Source: Sympetrum striolatum
Taxonomy: Eukaryota; Arthropoda; Insecta; Odonata; Libellulidae
DNA: 64,000 bases
Assembly: GCA_947579665.1 (NCBI GenBank)
Contig: OX388348.1
Location: 16,802,001 to 16,866,000 of the forward strand
Direction: 5' to 3'
The notes beneath the pieces are model-generated. The model ran no database searches and was not told the origin of the DNA. It saw only the letters and a program-made list of their open reading frames with translations. The position numbers and the translations under genes are program-made. Each line of letters opens with the position of its first letter. Within the stretch, counting starts at the first letter, position 1. This document shows, piece after piece, positions 33,301-46,559 of this stretch.

Positions 33301-36300
33301 ATTTGTTTTAAGAATAACTTGTATTTTTGGTTCGCACTTTATAATACTATGAAAGAAAGTAGTGTAAAAAATTTGAAAATCAAATGAGGACAGTAGTAAA
33401 TAGAGATTCAATACTAATATACATACTAACTTCTTTCGATAAGTAGATAGTTGCTCAGTAGATTGAGACGCGTGGAAACCGTAGCGAAAAAAACAAAATT
33501 TAAATGCCAAAATACTTTTTCCACGTAAGGGTACAAGAAAAGTATCTTGAAGAATGACATATGATCTAATTACACCATCAAAACCGTAAACCATATTTAG
33601 ACTTATTTGCTATTGAAAGCATTTTTTCATGAATAATTATTACACTTCAAATTAGTTACACTTCCTGATGAAATAATCAGAAAACTTTTCGTTATCTTTT
33701 TACGCTGTACGCAAATATTTTTAATATTAAATTATCCTGCGTGTTTTCATGGGTTTGGTTTTCGATTTTTAGACATTCCTTGAGGATAGGTCATTTTTTT
33801 TTAATGTTAAACCAATGAGTAAAGATTAACAGAGTATATATTTCGCGTTACTACGGAATACCATCCGCGTTATCATTAGCCTATGGTAAAACATTCACTG
33901 AAGTTTAACTTAGAAAACATTTTTGAACCTTCCGTCTTAGAACTAAATTAACTCCCTTATGGCGTATTAATTCACGAAATACATAAAGTACAATTTAATA
34001 TGGTTTATCAAGTAAACCTGATCAAAAAATGAGTTAGTTTTATAATATATTTTTTTCTCTGACCATATACGTATGCGTAATATACAATCGATAAAAAAAG
34101 CTAAACAAGAAATATGCAGTCTATTATTAATCGAGAAGCACTCATTATAGAGTATATACATTCAGTACATGTATTTGTCTTGACGTGTATCAATACAGTA
34201 GTCTTCAGGAGGCAGCATGAATTTAAGTCAAATCATCCTTAGTGTGGTTACAAGGCGTTAAACTCTTCCTTAATCCTTGGGGCAGTATATCGAAGAAACA
34301 GGCTTTTTTTAAAAGCTCGCAATATCACCAGTGTTTTGGTCGACAGCTGCTTTCCGGTTCCACAGCTGTTCCAGGGAAAGTAACGCATTTGGTGCTCCCA
34401 CAGAATCCTGGTAAACGCACCCAATCAAATCCGACGCATTACCTCCTCACCAAGAACTCTCTTTCGCTCCCGGTCTAGTAATCCCTCCTTTCTTCATTTT
34501 AATCCTCATCCCCATTCTCTCTCCGAGAAACCACTTTCTCTACCAGCATTCCCCTTCCCTCTCATTTTCTCCCCATCCATCTTCCATTCTATTCTTTAGG
34601 AGAAGGATTCTTATTCCCCTTAAATCCTGAGCCCACCTTCTTAACGGCGATGTATTACTAAGAATCTCACCCTCCGCCATTTATTTGCGCGATAGCGGAA
34701 AAAGGAACGGCGGCTGTGGGAAGTACCTAGCGTCTCGAAAGGATTTCTTTTATATAATCCCCCGACTCTCTCGCATTCCATTCCCGTCTCTCTTCCATTA
34801 CTCCTTCTCCGCTTTTAATCCTTCTTTATCTCCCACCGTCTCCGGGGACGAAAGCAGGCTTTTATTTTTCGACTACGCCAGAAATCCAGTAGAACATTAG
34901 TGATCGTTCATCAAGGGCAGTATTTCCTTTGAGGAACACGCTCGGCAATTTCATTTCTCGTCCGATACTTATTTCCGAGATATTTTACGGAAAAAAGTGG
35001 CCCGTTAATGGTCGGCTCGGAAGAACGAGGGAAATTAGGTTTGACGTTTCGCAGCGCACATCAAAAGAAGTCGAATCCGAGTTTATCAAGTCGACGGGAT
35101 TCATTCAAATAGAACCTTTTTTTGATTAAGAGGGGGAAGTTCGTAAGCCTTCCTAATTTTATTTCTTTAGGAGTCTCGACAGTGATGGATCGTTACTTAT
35201 AGAGCCTTTCTATGCTCCACACTGTAAAAAGGGGATATTTCCTCTTTCAAGGTTTGATTTGTGGCGCGAGTCAAAATTTTTGCTTTGTGCATTTCATTGT
35301 CTTCGCTTCCGTGATTACGAGAAATTTGACCTTGAGCTCTTAATGATCTCGGGAAGATTGGTAATTCTTGAGAAATTAATCACTACTCAAGTGAGCGAGT
35401 ACTCTATTACAATATCTCGTTATGCTCAAATAATTCATTTCTGTATTCACACGCAATCTTCCTTAATTAAACATTTCACTTAGAGCTTCAAATATTCTTT
35501 TATTAAATTTCGATTTAAATAAAGAAGAGATTTTGAACCTCTCATAAAGTTCCGATTGCTACAGTTTATAAATTATTCTTTGAATTAACATTACGGAATA
35601 CGAGGACTTGATAACAAAAGTTCATATTGACAGCATACATTTTCTACCTAAAGCTTCAAGTGATTTTTCATTTAATTTCCGTTTGATATCATCCAGGAAG
35701 TTATCCAAATTAACTAAAGGGGCTGTAAGCTCACATGAACCTCCAATAAATTGAATATTAATTTTATCATTCATCTTGAAAACTGTGTACCTATTTTTTG
35801 TGAAACTTGTGAAACCTGTTACCGGAAGAAAATGTGTTTAAAATAGGTAATTAGAAATACTCAAAAGAAGTATGTAATCAAGGTTGAAACATTATTTGTA
35901 TAGATATAGCTCAACTTATAAAACCATAAACGTATGGTCGCAAAGCAAGACATGACGGAGTGTCTTCTTCCTGAATAATTTGGTGAACATTCTTAAACGG
36001 ATGTCTGAAATTTATACGCGTTAAGCACGATTTATTCGAACAAGTAGGAGAGTTTAGATGTTAAATCCACCGTTATATGCAAGCACTATGTACAGCTTAT
36101 GTGAGCCACTTCTTAACCCTCTATAAATCGGTAGTTTAAAAAAATATAAATCGTTCGTGTAAAGAAGAAATCAGCAATGAATGACTAAAGATTTGAAATA
36201 AAATTTACGAAGTTTTCCACTTTTCCAAACCTCCATTTCTATATATTTGTAAATATATCATAAGATAAATATAATGAATTATTACATATTTTAAAACGTA

Positions 36301-36600
36301 TTAACAGAAAAATATGCATTTAACCTCCATTTTTTCATCATTAAGTTACCTGCATTATTGTGTAGAAATAACTTGATTATTATCTAGTTCCATTAATGAT
36401 TTTCCTGGTACCTAAATACTGAATTTCCTTTTCCAAGAGTTTTTAGACATAATTATTAAAAAATAAATTCCGAGTTGGTAAATTCCTTGAAAAGATTTGA
36501 AGAACGGAAAAATGGACATTAGATCCTACGCAGAGGTTTTATATAACCGACCTTTACTGGTTTAGTTATCTATCTTAAAATTGTAGGTTACTCCGGAATC
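30341..36600. other. No gene recognised
   Basis: AT-rich background with CpG-richer, partly pyrimidine-rich stretches at about 32430-33180 and 34300-35110. The longest frame (32315-32785, TTG/ATG-initiated, 156 codons) has no recognisable domain and is rich in residues expected from pyrimidine-rich DNA. An isolated CTGGTGGCGCCA at about 32578 is CTCF-like, but I do not call it. Confidence 0.5.
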
Positions 36601-39560
36601 TATTCCTATCTTCTGACTATCTCAGGGAAGACCAAAATCATCCTAGCATTAGCGCTCTCATAATAAAGAGATCGAAAAGTAGCATCTCGCTAGCAGATTC
36701 AGAATATTCGGTCGAAGGCAATCCATTACCCCTGCGCAATTACGAAAGGAGGCGCGCTGTGGTTAAAAGTCGCTGGAGACACTTTCATCACGCCTCGATT
36801 GAATTTTAATTCGGCCGTTTCAACTCCTCCCAACTATCTCCAACGCAGTCGCATATGAAAGACTTCCCTGACCCATTTCCTTATCGAATTTACGGAGGAA
36901 AAAGAAGCAGGCCTAATCGCTGTATTATACCAAACTTCTCTTATAAATCGGACCGCTAGTCTTCCGAGAAAAACAACGCCATGCCGTTTTTATCTCTTCG
37001 TTTTAAGATTGATGCCCTTATTCGCAGTAATGCATTTGTTCGGAATGGCTCTTAGGGGACTGGAAAGGCTTAGGAATGAAGGAATGAAGCTGCAAGAAAG
37101 GAGGGCTCCGGAAAACGGTTGTTCGCTTCACACTCCCAATGGAATTCTTTCTCGTGGACATTATTTTTCTCGTTCCGTTTGGTTCCTTTCATATCATTTC
37201 ACCTCTCTCTCTTCCCATTTTCAGGCTTGTGATTTGCCGCAAATCAGAGAGCGCTAGTATCTTTTCCAGGGAGATTGAATTCGTTGTCGGAATTGCATTC
37301 CGTTTGACGTGGATTTTCCTTTATGTTTATCTTCAGATTTCCCCATTTCTGAGTATGTGACAGCATATATCCTCCAAAACTTCCACTATCTCGAAAAGCG
37401 TAGTAGCTAATCCTTCAATTAACCTTAATATATTCGTACATTACGCTGAAATAGATTACAAATTAGGATAAATAGATACATTCAAATTATACGAATACTT
37501 TCATCTAACTAGGTAGGAAAGGTTTAATAATAATGATGGAGAATTTTTATATGAAGATGAAGAGCTCTAATAAGTATTCCTTTCTATTTATATCCATAAA
37601 GGCGGGAAATTTTAAAGATTTGTGTCAGTTTTGATTTAATTTGAACATAATGTTAAGTTACAAATATTCAGAAACTGTTACAGATAACATTATTTCGACT
37701 CTGAGCCAATTCTAGCATTGCTAACATGGTGTATTTATTAATGGAATATAGCCTAATAGCTCATTTAGCTTCGTATGGATTGGAATTGTAGTAACATATG
37801 ATATAGAATTTTTATAGTTGATTATAATCAATTATAAATGATCTATAACTATAGTTAATTTATAATTTGATTACAGAGTAGTGTATGTAGCAAAGAACAT
37901 GTGGATATTTGATGGCTGTTAGAAAACGATGTTTTATGACTAAATTAAAAGATGTAAATAAATTCCTATTGCTCATGCCTGGTCTTTCGCTGGAAATGTG
38001 ATGACTGTCACTGAATTGTATTGTTTGCCCTCTATGAAAGGAACTAGGACTAGAAACTTCTACTAATTAGAAGGAATTACACTAGAAAAACTCATTTAGA
38101 TCTGTGACTTCATCTTTAGATGCGATATGTAATAATACTGTACTGATGCAATCATACTGTAACATTATACAATTTTTAAAAGTTTGCCCCAAAAGCTCGG
38201 AAAAACATCCTAGGGGTGTTTAACATGGTCGATGGTTGAAGCCGTCACTAGTGAACTTCATAAAAAGTAAGGGTTTCACTAATTTATACGTAATAATAAA
38301 TTAGCGAAACCTTACGATGTTATTTAATTCTTATCTGTCTAAAAAGGGTTTTATTTATTTAAAAGAAGTTTTATTTTGAAATTTAAGTATTCGTCTGTAG
38401 AGAATTAATATTTGCAACATTTTAAGGGAATCTTGCCTTACCATACGGATAGAATAACTGGAATCATTAATAATTTCAAATTACGATGTAATAGAATAAT
38501 TAAATATTTTTAGCAGACTTTTTTCATCTACATCAAAGCAGTTTCTAAGTTTACCATCTTTATTTTTCTCAAGACAGCGTGCAGCTTTGATGTATTGTTT
38601 TGAGCATTACCTGGTATTATCATTAGAAGAGATTCTTTTCTGCTGAAATCTAGCAGTGAGAGAATTCCTCTTTCGTTAATGGTGAGCTCTGGGCCGGCTT
38701 TCTCTTAAAGACGGCATCAGAGAATAAAACCTCGGAAGAGACAACCCGGAATTAAGATTGCGAGTGAGATATCCTCCATTCTATGACCGCCAAGAATTCA
38801 TCCGGAGGCTGCATGCAACTTTAAATCCCTCCATCTTCCGCAAGCACTCCACATGCGACGGGACCATTTCTCATACGCAGCCCCTCTCATTCTCGATTCC
38901 TCCTTTTATTCCGCCACATCCAAGATACAGATCCAAAAGCATTCATCTCGTCCGGCCGAATATCCGTCGAAAACCGTTTCTTCGATATCCATTCTTTAAC
39001 ATTTTTCCGTGTTGCGTTTTACAACACCGCAGTATTTTTATGATTTCCTATCCCTCTGACGGCGTTTCACTTGAATGATGACTATTCGTTAATCATGATT
39101 TTCTACTAGCATTTTCTTTTGGACTTGTTTAATATTTCGATAGGCCAATTGGGAAAACTTTTTTAAGACGTCTTTTATGACAATTTTGGTAATCTAGAAT
39201 GGTAATATTTAAGAATATTGGTCTCTAACGTTTGCTACATTTATGTATGCATACTTTCTTACTAACAGGTCATTTCTTTGGGTAATCTTGTACATTTTAT
39301 TTAGGTACACTGTTTTTCTTATTTCATCCTTGTTTTTTGGACTATACGTTAGCAAATTATAATAATATATTACTATTTATTCCCCTTAATACATTACATT
39401 AAAAAACAATCATTTGGAACATAGGGATCCTTCAGGTGACAGTCAGCTGTTTCGAGGTTAAGACTCTTCATTGACTTCAGCAGAAATTTAATTAATAAAC
39501 CAAGAGTATTAATAAATTAACACAGACCATTTGTAAAGTAATAAATCACACAATATTACA
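36601..39560. other. No gene recognised; CpG-richer patches
   Basis: GC-richer sequence at about 36700-37330 and 38640-39080 alternates with AT-rich sequence. Overlapping frames of up to 106 codons show no domain. Confidence 0.5.
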
Positions 39561-42500
39561 TTAAATTATAACAATATAAAACATAATACAGTTTTCATAC
39601 ACTTTCTTAAACAAAATCTCAACGTCATCATGTTCATGTAGATATTCCTTCATTAATTTGATAAATTTAATTTCTGATGTGGTAGTGGTAATATATATTC
39701 TCTTGTAAGTTAGAAAAACGTTTGAACCTAGGAACGGAAAAGAGTGACAGAAAAGTTCCCAATAAGGTTTGGGAATAACTGTTTTGTTTGTTATTTCTAA
39801 ATCCACGTTCAAAATTATCAGTTATTAGATATTCAAATGCGATATTAATTGTAAATTAAAAAATATATAATCTATTACCCCTCTCGTAATGAGCTAACTA
39901 TCACTTGTGACATTAACATACGCGCAATTGGTTATATTTTCTATCTAGTCAGTAATTTTTTCACGCAGTTATATGTATCCTGATAAACATGCACTGCGCA
40001 CTACACTTAAACACCACTGGTTGTATAAGATGCAGAGGCTCTGCCGTGTCTAATGTTATGGAATCCATGCTCAGGTTTTAAAAGCTAACGATTGGTTTAA
40101 ATTCACTCTCTGAACTGAATAAACTTCTGATAACAGAAAATAAGTAGCATTCGAAATTGGTATTAATTCCATTAATTAATGGGTGGTTAATCATTCTAGG
40201 TTCAAATAATTTATTGTGGTGTTCATTATTCCGGAATCATCGCTTTCAATTTCCGGTTCTTAGAAGAACGAACAGGAATTAAATAACTATGAAAGTTTGG
40301 TGAAACACGTGAAAAGAATTTTGCTTCATTGAATATTATATTTTCTATGAATATTAAGAAGTCATGCGCGATACATTAAATGTCCACAGTTTAATTACAT
40401 TTTCTGAGATGTGGTTTATAAAGTATATAAAGCTTTATTAATGTGAGATTGAGACTTAAAAGTCGTAATATATAATTTGATAAAGCTAAGAAAACTTATA
40501 CATATCATGGAAAATAATTGCACAATGAAGAGCAATTTTACGAAAAACAGTAAAATCCTTATTCGAAACTTTAAATTCCATGGGCAAGTTTGAATCCTTG
40601 AAACTCATCAGAAATAACATTCCCTGAATTATGCGTGTATTATTTTAAAATGTAAGGAAATAAAAACATCCACATGAAATAGAAATATAAAATCCACAGG
40701 TTAACTATTCTAACGACCGTAGTTTGTATGAGTTTGGGTTTGGAGCTGGGTACACCACCATCCTGACCATGATTGTTTGAATCAAAAACCTGAAAACAAT
40801 GTTTTTATATAAATGAATGAATATGAATTGAATGAATCTTAATGAATTTTTTAATAACGATGCACCTTATTTCATTAGAGACTGTTAATTATGTCGAGGG
40901 AAATAAGCAAAAATACAGTAAAAAAATTACTAAGATGTGTTGGATAGTTTAAATGAATCTAATGATGTCAGATGAAATATTCTCAAAAATTTTAGGATAA
41001 ATCTGGCATGATTAGGACGTAATTTTTATAAGATCATAGCTAATGGAGCCAGCAGCTTTTCTTATGCCAACAATTTCAAACTTTCCTCTGTAATGGTAAA
41101 CTACCCAAAATATTGTGTTCACTCCATACTAAAATACAAATCAACACGGGCGTAAACTTCGTCTTTTTATTCGAAGTATCAAACTTGATTAAAATAGTCG
41201 AGTTTTATGGGATTACTATTCTCAGAATAGCCATTTTCCGAAACGCGCAAATTACATGATAAATGCAGGAGTCAGATTGCTAATTAAGTAGCCGTTGATG
41301 GCGCTTGCGTCTCTACAAATCAATCCCATTCTCCAAGATCGTTAAATTTAATTGCTTTATTAATGGGTTTAATCAACTTGCTAAGCAATTTAATGGACGA
41401 AGATAAAGAAGTTGGTTATTTGAAAGGATGTTTGTGGTGAGTTTAATTAAAGAGGGTAATAAACGAACCAAACTTGGGTCTTATTCACAAAGGCAGATAT
41501 CGTGCTTAAAGGTCACTCAAGTTAATTAAAAAAAAACAACTCTCACTCATCGTTGGGTGCTCAATTATATTTACATACAGATTGGTTTCCTTTTTTCGGA
41601 AAATTTTATGGTACGTTTAACTAGAGGATATTGGATTTCATGGATGCAGTTTATCAATGCGGAAAGCATTAATGGAAGATATCATAGGAATACGCCAGTT
41701 AGAAAATGGATATCTTTAAAACTATTTGACTAAAAATGACTTCAAAATCATTAATTATATTTATTTTAGCTGAGTAATAGAATATGGTTTCCTTTAGGGA
41801 GCTTAAAGCTATAATTTTAAATTACAGTCAATATTATATTCTCGATTTTTAGTATCTTGAGTACGGCTTTTGCTGGATAATATACTAAATTTAAATAAAA
41901 ATATCTGTGAGTATTTAGTGGAACCTTTAATACATCTTTGTTTATTACATTGTATTTGATGTGGAAATTATAAATCGACGTAATCAATAACTCTTCACAC
42001 TTTGAAATCAAAATTTAAATTTATTACAAATATTTTAGTTTTTATAACATAGAGGATAGAATTCAGTTTTAGTTTTGGGATTTTTGTGACTGTACTCGAT
42101 ATTATCGCATGCTTGTTAGATTTGATTTCATCTCTAAATTCTTATTATTTGTATTTGCTGACATACATCAGCAAACGAGCAAATTAAATAAGAATTTCAA
42201 AAGACATTCAATATATAAATCCAATCTGTTTATATTTAGAATAGAAATTAGACTAACTCTATTTCACAACCTCTCCATCTTAAATACGTACATATATCCC
42301 TAGGTAACAACTTGTTACTTAGCCTAGATTTGTATCTCGTGGCTAATATATCAACTCCTGTATCACCAAAACAGAATATTGCGTAGTACTAATTTGATAT
42401 AAATGAAAAGATTTTACTTTTTTTAAGTGTTGCATTCTTCTGATAACTATTTTCACGATTGAAGCGTGTCATCATGATGAAAACTTAGATAAATATATCG

Positions 42501-44279
42501 CTTATGGCAGTAATTTGAATATTTAGACTTTAAAAGACTCTTTTTGGATTTGAATATGGTCTTGAACATAAGCCTGAATTCAATATCATTCACGTTTCAT
42601 GTCAACCATGAAGAGATCTTGCTGTGTCTGGAGCTACTTGTATGGTATGACAGACGCACTCTATTGTATATTCCGATTCCACCTCTTTAGGCCAAGCCTT
42701 CATATTTGCTCTTTTGTACATTCAGAATATTTTTTATATTTCTGTTTCTATTTAGATTTCAGTCGTTCCGTTACGGATAAGGGTTATGCATACACAATTT
42801 CACTCGCGTTTCTTTTACAGCATTATTGAAAACCATTCACCACCACTAGCTCTTTCTCTCTCCCCATTATAATCTCAGGGAAATAATTTAAAAGAACACA
42901 AGCTTCCTAACTATTTAATTCTGTCGTTTTCGTTGGTATTAAATTGGAGCAATAAATTAGTATCTAAAATATTTATTTTTCACCATATATTCATGCAAAT
43001 CTCTTAGTTATTATTAGGATAAAGACAAAAGCTTCAAGTTTTGGACTCATATTCTATGAAGTGAGTAATGCAGAGTGTGAAGTCAAAGAATTGTAATCCA
43101 TTCTGCGATTGGCCAAAATTTAGTGAAATATTCGTATGTCCTTAAAATATTAGTATTATAGCCTTTAGTATTTTAATGAACCCCCTAGGGTTGGATTCTT
43201 AGGAATCTTCATATTTCACCACTAATATAGTTAAAAAGTTATTCAAAACATATTTTATCTAATATTTACTCTCTGGAAAAATACGTATTTTATTATAAGC
43301 GGTATTATAGTTCATATATCATCTTCGGTCATTATTAAGGCAACTTGTAATTAATTGTTGAAATAATCATAAACTTTTGAATTTGTTATCTAAAGTGAGG
43401 TTAGTTTTAAATTAGTGAGGTGGTATGTCATTCGCAAAGAAAAATTACCAAGAAAAATGTCAGATTCGTTTATTTTGTGACCATACCTGCAAAAGTGCTC
43501 TAATTTTCGGAAGGTAGATATGCATCAATATTTCCTATTAAATAACGCACAATACTTCTCTTGGTAACTTACGCAACCCTTTATGAATTCGAATTTTAAC
43601 AAGCAACTTTTGCATCAGTCGCGCATTTTTGTCGAATGCGTTGTCAACGGGAGCATTTTTCACAGCAACGCTTAAAAATCATGATTCGTCACCCATTCGT
43701 GCCACATACAAAAGTGTAAATTTTCCGCTTTTTAGGGGCGATTTGTTCAAATTAAAAGGGTGAATGACAAGCGAGCATCGAGGTGAGGCGCCATGCTAAT
43801 TCTACCACCCTTTCGCGTCGGTGGAAAGGTGTGCCTTAAAACCCTGCTAAAATCACTGGATTTATCGCTTCAAAAATTCATCGCCAAAACGACCAAAAGC
43901 GATTGCTCCCTGGAGAGTATATTTCCCAAATGAAACCAGAATCACTCGTTTATACTGTGAAATAGCTAAATGGAGAGAGTATGACGAGTTACGATATCCG
44001 AATGGCGGGCAACGTGACGACAGATCAAATGATCAACGTTAAGACTTTAAATTGTATCCCCGGATAACTTTTAATCATATCTATTTCTTTCAATGATGAT
44101 TTCAAAATCTTATCCTATTTATTCGAAATTATCAAAATATCTCTCTTGCGTCTTTCTAATTTAAAATACACGTTGATTAGTAATGCTGATATGTATGATA
44201 TATCTCTAACAAAACCTCTTTTACAAATGATACTTTGAGTTCATTACAAAATAAAAAAACAACAACTTTTTAAAGTTTG
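39561..44279. other. No gene recognised
   Basis: AT-rich. A minus-strand frame at 39561-39812 (83 codons from a TTG) has a protein-like composition but no family match and no ATG near its start. The sequence at 43600-44050 is GC-richer, without a repeat or open frame that I can name. Confidence 0.45.
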
Positions 44280-44281
44280 TA

Positions 44282-44935
44282 TCATATTCTTGGGTTTTTC
44301 TCAAAAGGCTGCGAGCTAGGCTCCCCCAAAAAAATTCTATAAAAATGGAAGACACAAGCTTTAAGTTTTCCGCTATATTCACTTTCTGCAGTTATAATCA
44401 TGGATCCAGAAAGAATTTTGCGAAATAAAATCCCCAAAAATTGGCAACACAAAGTTTCATTGCCTGAGTATTTTATCTCAGATAGCACACGTTGATTGTT
44501 TTCTGAAGAGAACCGAATATTCTGTGAAATGTATAACGTACCTTTCGTAACACATGTGGAATACTCTGGTATATACCTATTCCAAAGCTTAAAGAATGAT
44601 ATCGCCGGAAACGGTTGATGAACAATAGAGGGAATAAAGTGTGCATTAATAATTAACAATATGATAAAACATCTCTGGAACGAAGGATTGGCTAGTTTTT
44701 CAAAATCATAATTGACGTCGAGACATAATAAAGAATCTTTCAAGAGGTACATGAAAAGTTTAGAATGGGGATGATTTTTTGAAATATTTAGGGTGTGAGA
44801 GCTATGATTCGGAAAAATTGCAATAATACCCTTTCTCAAACTAATGGCTTCCGATTGCATCGAAATGGAATACTCGGGCAAAACTGAACGGATTCGTAAA
44901 AAAAACTCAGTCATTCCTGATTCAAACGAAAGCAT
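44282..44935 (-). CDS. Unrecognised open reading frame, 217 codons from its first ATG
   Basis: The frame is open from a stop at about 44957 to TGA at 44279-44281. The first ATG is at 44935, and a TTG six codons upstream would extend it to 44953. The product starts MLSFESGMTEFFLRIRS. It has a hydrophobic stretch near residues 90-110 (CFIILLIINAHF), three N-glycosylation-type sequons and several cysteines, but no signal peptide from the ATG. It matches no family I know. The length is unusual for this AT-rich background. Possible explanations are a chance frame, a decayed gene, or an exon of an insect-specific gene. There are no neighbours, splice signals or promoter elements to decide. Confidence 0.2.
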   Translation of the reverse strand: MLSFESGMTEFFLRIRSVLPEYSISMQSEAISLRKGIIAIFPNHSSHTLNISKNHPHSKLFMYLLKDSLLCLDVNYDFEKLANPSFQRCFIILLIINAHFIPSIVHQPFPAISFFKLWNRYIPEYSTCVTKGTLYISQNIRFSSENNQRVLSEIKYSGNETLCCQFLGILFRKILSGSMIITAESEYSGKLKACVFHFYRIFLGEPSSQPFEKNPRI

Positions 44936-44959
44936 CAGAAGGAATAAAAGCAAGGTTTA

Positions 44960-45856
44960 GTCGCCGTCAGCCATCTCTACCTAAAATCCCAACTCCGCCC
45001 ATGTCTTCTTAGTCTTTACCGGCTATCTCTGTCGCAGTCTCGACGGAATCAGATAAGTCCCCATTCCAGCCAGTATCTATTACTTCCCCGCCCCGCCATT
45101 TCCCTTCTTTGCCTTTTCCTCCCTTTCACCTTAACCCTCCCCCTTTTCACCCTTGCTCACACTTCACCTATCTCATTTCCAACACTACCACTCGCTCCTT
45201 AAGAATTTATACCTTTCCGCATCAGAAAACGTGCACGTAGGCACTTTTCATTCTCACTTTCGCCTCCCTTGTTCCTTATCCGTTTTCCCGCCGTCACTCG
45301 AATGGTTTTTAGAGGTTTTATAGGTCGGAATTGCCACCGGAATATATATTAATCCGTTATATTGGAGGGTTTTGATGGCCGTGGAATGTTCTCGTTTTAT
45401 GAGGTGGGATTCGATTGTTAGTTCGAGTAGGTGAGAAGACTGCAGGGGTATTAAAACTAAGGCGTAAAGATAAAAAAGAAAGTACGCTGCAGATAAGGAA
45501 CGAACTGTAAATAATTTTCGACAATTTGCGTGTTTCTAGAGGCAGGAATTTAACTTTGAACATCAGCATATTCTTCAAATTTTCATTAATTTATAAATAA
45601 GGATGGCTTTCAATTTAAGGAAAATTTTCTATATCGCACCCAGTCGTTCAATTAATATATTTATCAGAAATTCATTTACGGCATTTTTTTCGAATTGTAA
45701 ATTACGTTGCGCACATCCATACTGTGCAAATTATTATAATGGATTTAAACGTTACCAGAGATTCATAGCATAAAATGTTATCTATAAGTAGTCATCTTTT
45801 AAAAGGCTTATTCATCTCACTTGCGTCCACTCATAAGAATTATCTCCAATAAGCAG
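44960..45856. other. Pyrimidine-rich then AT-rich spacer
   Basis: The + strand at 45000-45300 is strongly pyrimidine-rich. The rest is AT-rich. No coding signal was found. Confidence 0.5.
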
Positions 45857-45887
<31 letters not shown>

Positions 45888-46105
45888 TGGCCTTTATTTG
45901 GGCGAGATTGAGACTAGAATGTCTCTTCTTACACAACCCATCGTCGTATGCGAAACGGAAAAAAAGGGATAGTTTGTAAAAGTACACGAAGAAAACTAGT
46001 ACTTGGATTTTAGAAAACCTAAGCTGAGGGCTCAGGAAATAATTTCCACTGCAGGAAAATACTCACAGGAAGGGGAGTGTGAAAAACCTGCAAAACCTAC
46101 AGATA
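45857..46105 (-). repeat. Retroposon 3' end with ATT tail (copy 3)
   Basis: The minus strand ends AGTCTCAATCTCGCCCAAAT then AAAGGCCATTTTTATTATT and about nine ATT units. Upstream blocks TTTTTCACACTCCCCTTCC and CTGTAGGTTTTGCAGG match copy 1 at 17800. Similarity runs for about 250 bp, including GTGGAAATT and CATACGACGATGGGTT. It has no coding part. The longer ATT tail suggests this is the youngest of the three copies. Confidence 0.7.
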
Positions 46106-46460
46106 GACAACTATATTTTGTGAAGAAGGAGAATAAAAAGAACTATGAAATACAAGCAGAGAATAGATAAATAGTATGCGAAAGATACAGGGGAAAAATA
46201 CAGATTCACTACAAGCAATAAAATCAAATAAAATATCTTCACAAATGACACTAAATCTAAATTACAAGAATTGTAGCATAAAAAAATAAAACACATAAGA
46301 ATATTTCAAGAATAATAAAACGATTACATACATTTAGGTTGAGAATGAATAAAATGATCAATAACATAGAGTTTATATAACATTGGACAAAAATAATAAG
46401 AAAAACTTAAAAAAAATAAAATTTTAAAATAACCTAAATTACCTTATCGTTAATTATGTA

Positions 46461-46537
46461 CACTCCTGGCCAAAATTAACGCATCACCGGCCGTAAGGAT
46501 CGATAGGGAGGTGCTGCGTTAATTTTGGCCAGGAGTG
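46461..46537. mobile_element. 77-bp Tc1/mariner-like mini element
   Basis: CACTCCTGGCCAAAATTAAC then GCA (46461-46483) is repeated perfectly in inverse at 46515-46537. Pairing continues loosely into GCATCACC/GGTGCTGC. Only about 20 bp separate the arms. A TA precedes the left end and CA follows the right end, consistent with a decayed TA duplication. The terminal sequence resembles Tc1-like elements. No coding capacity. Confidence 0.65.
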
Positions 46538-46559
46538 CACATATATATATATTACGTAG

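Noticed and set aside
39561..39812. 83-codon - frame with protein-like composition
   Set aside because: It starts only at TTG, matches no family, and nothing around it supports a gene.
32575..41310. Further CTCF-like cores at about 32578 (CTGGTGGCGCCA) and 41297 (TTGATGGCGCTTG)
   Set aside because: Single short matches outside any conserved context, expected by chance at this length.
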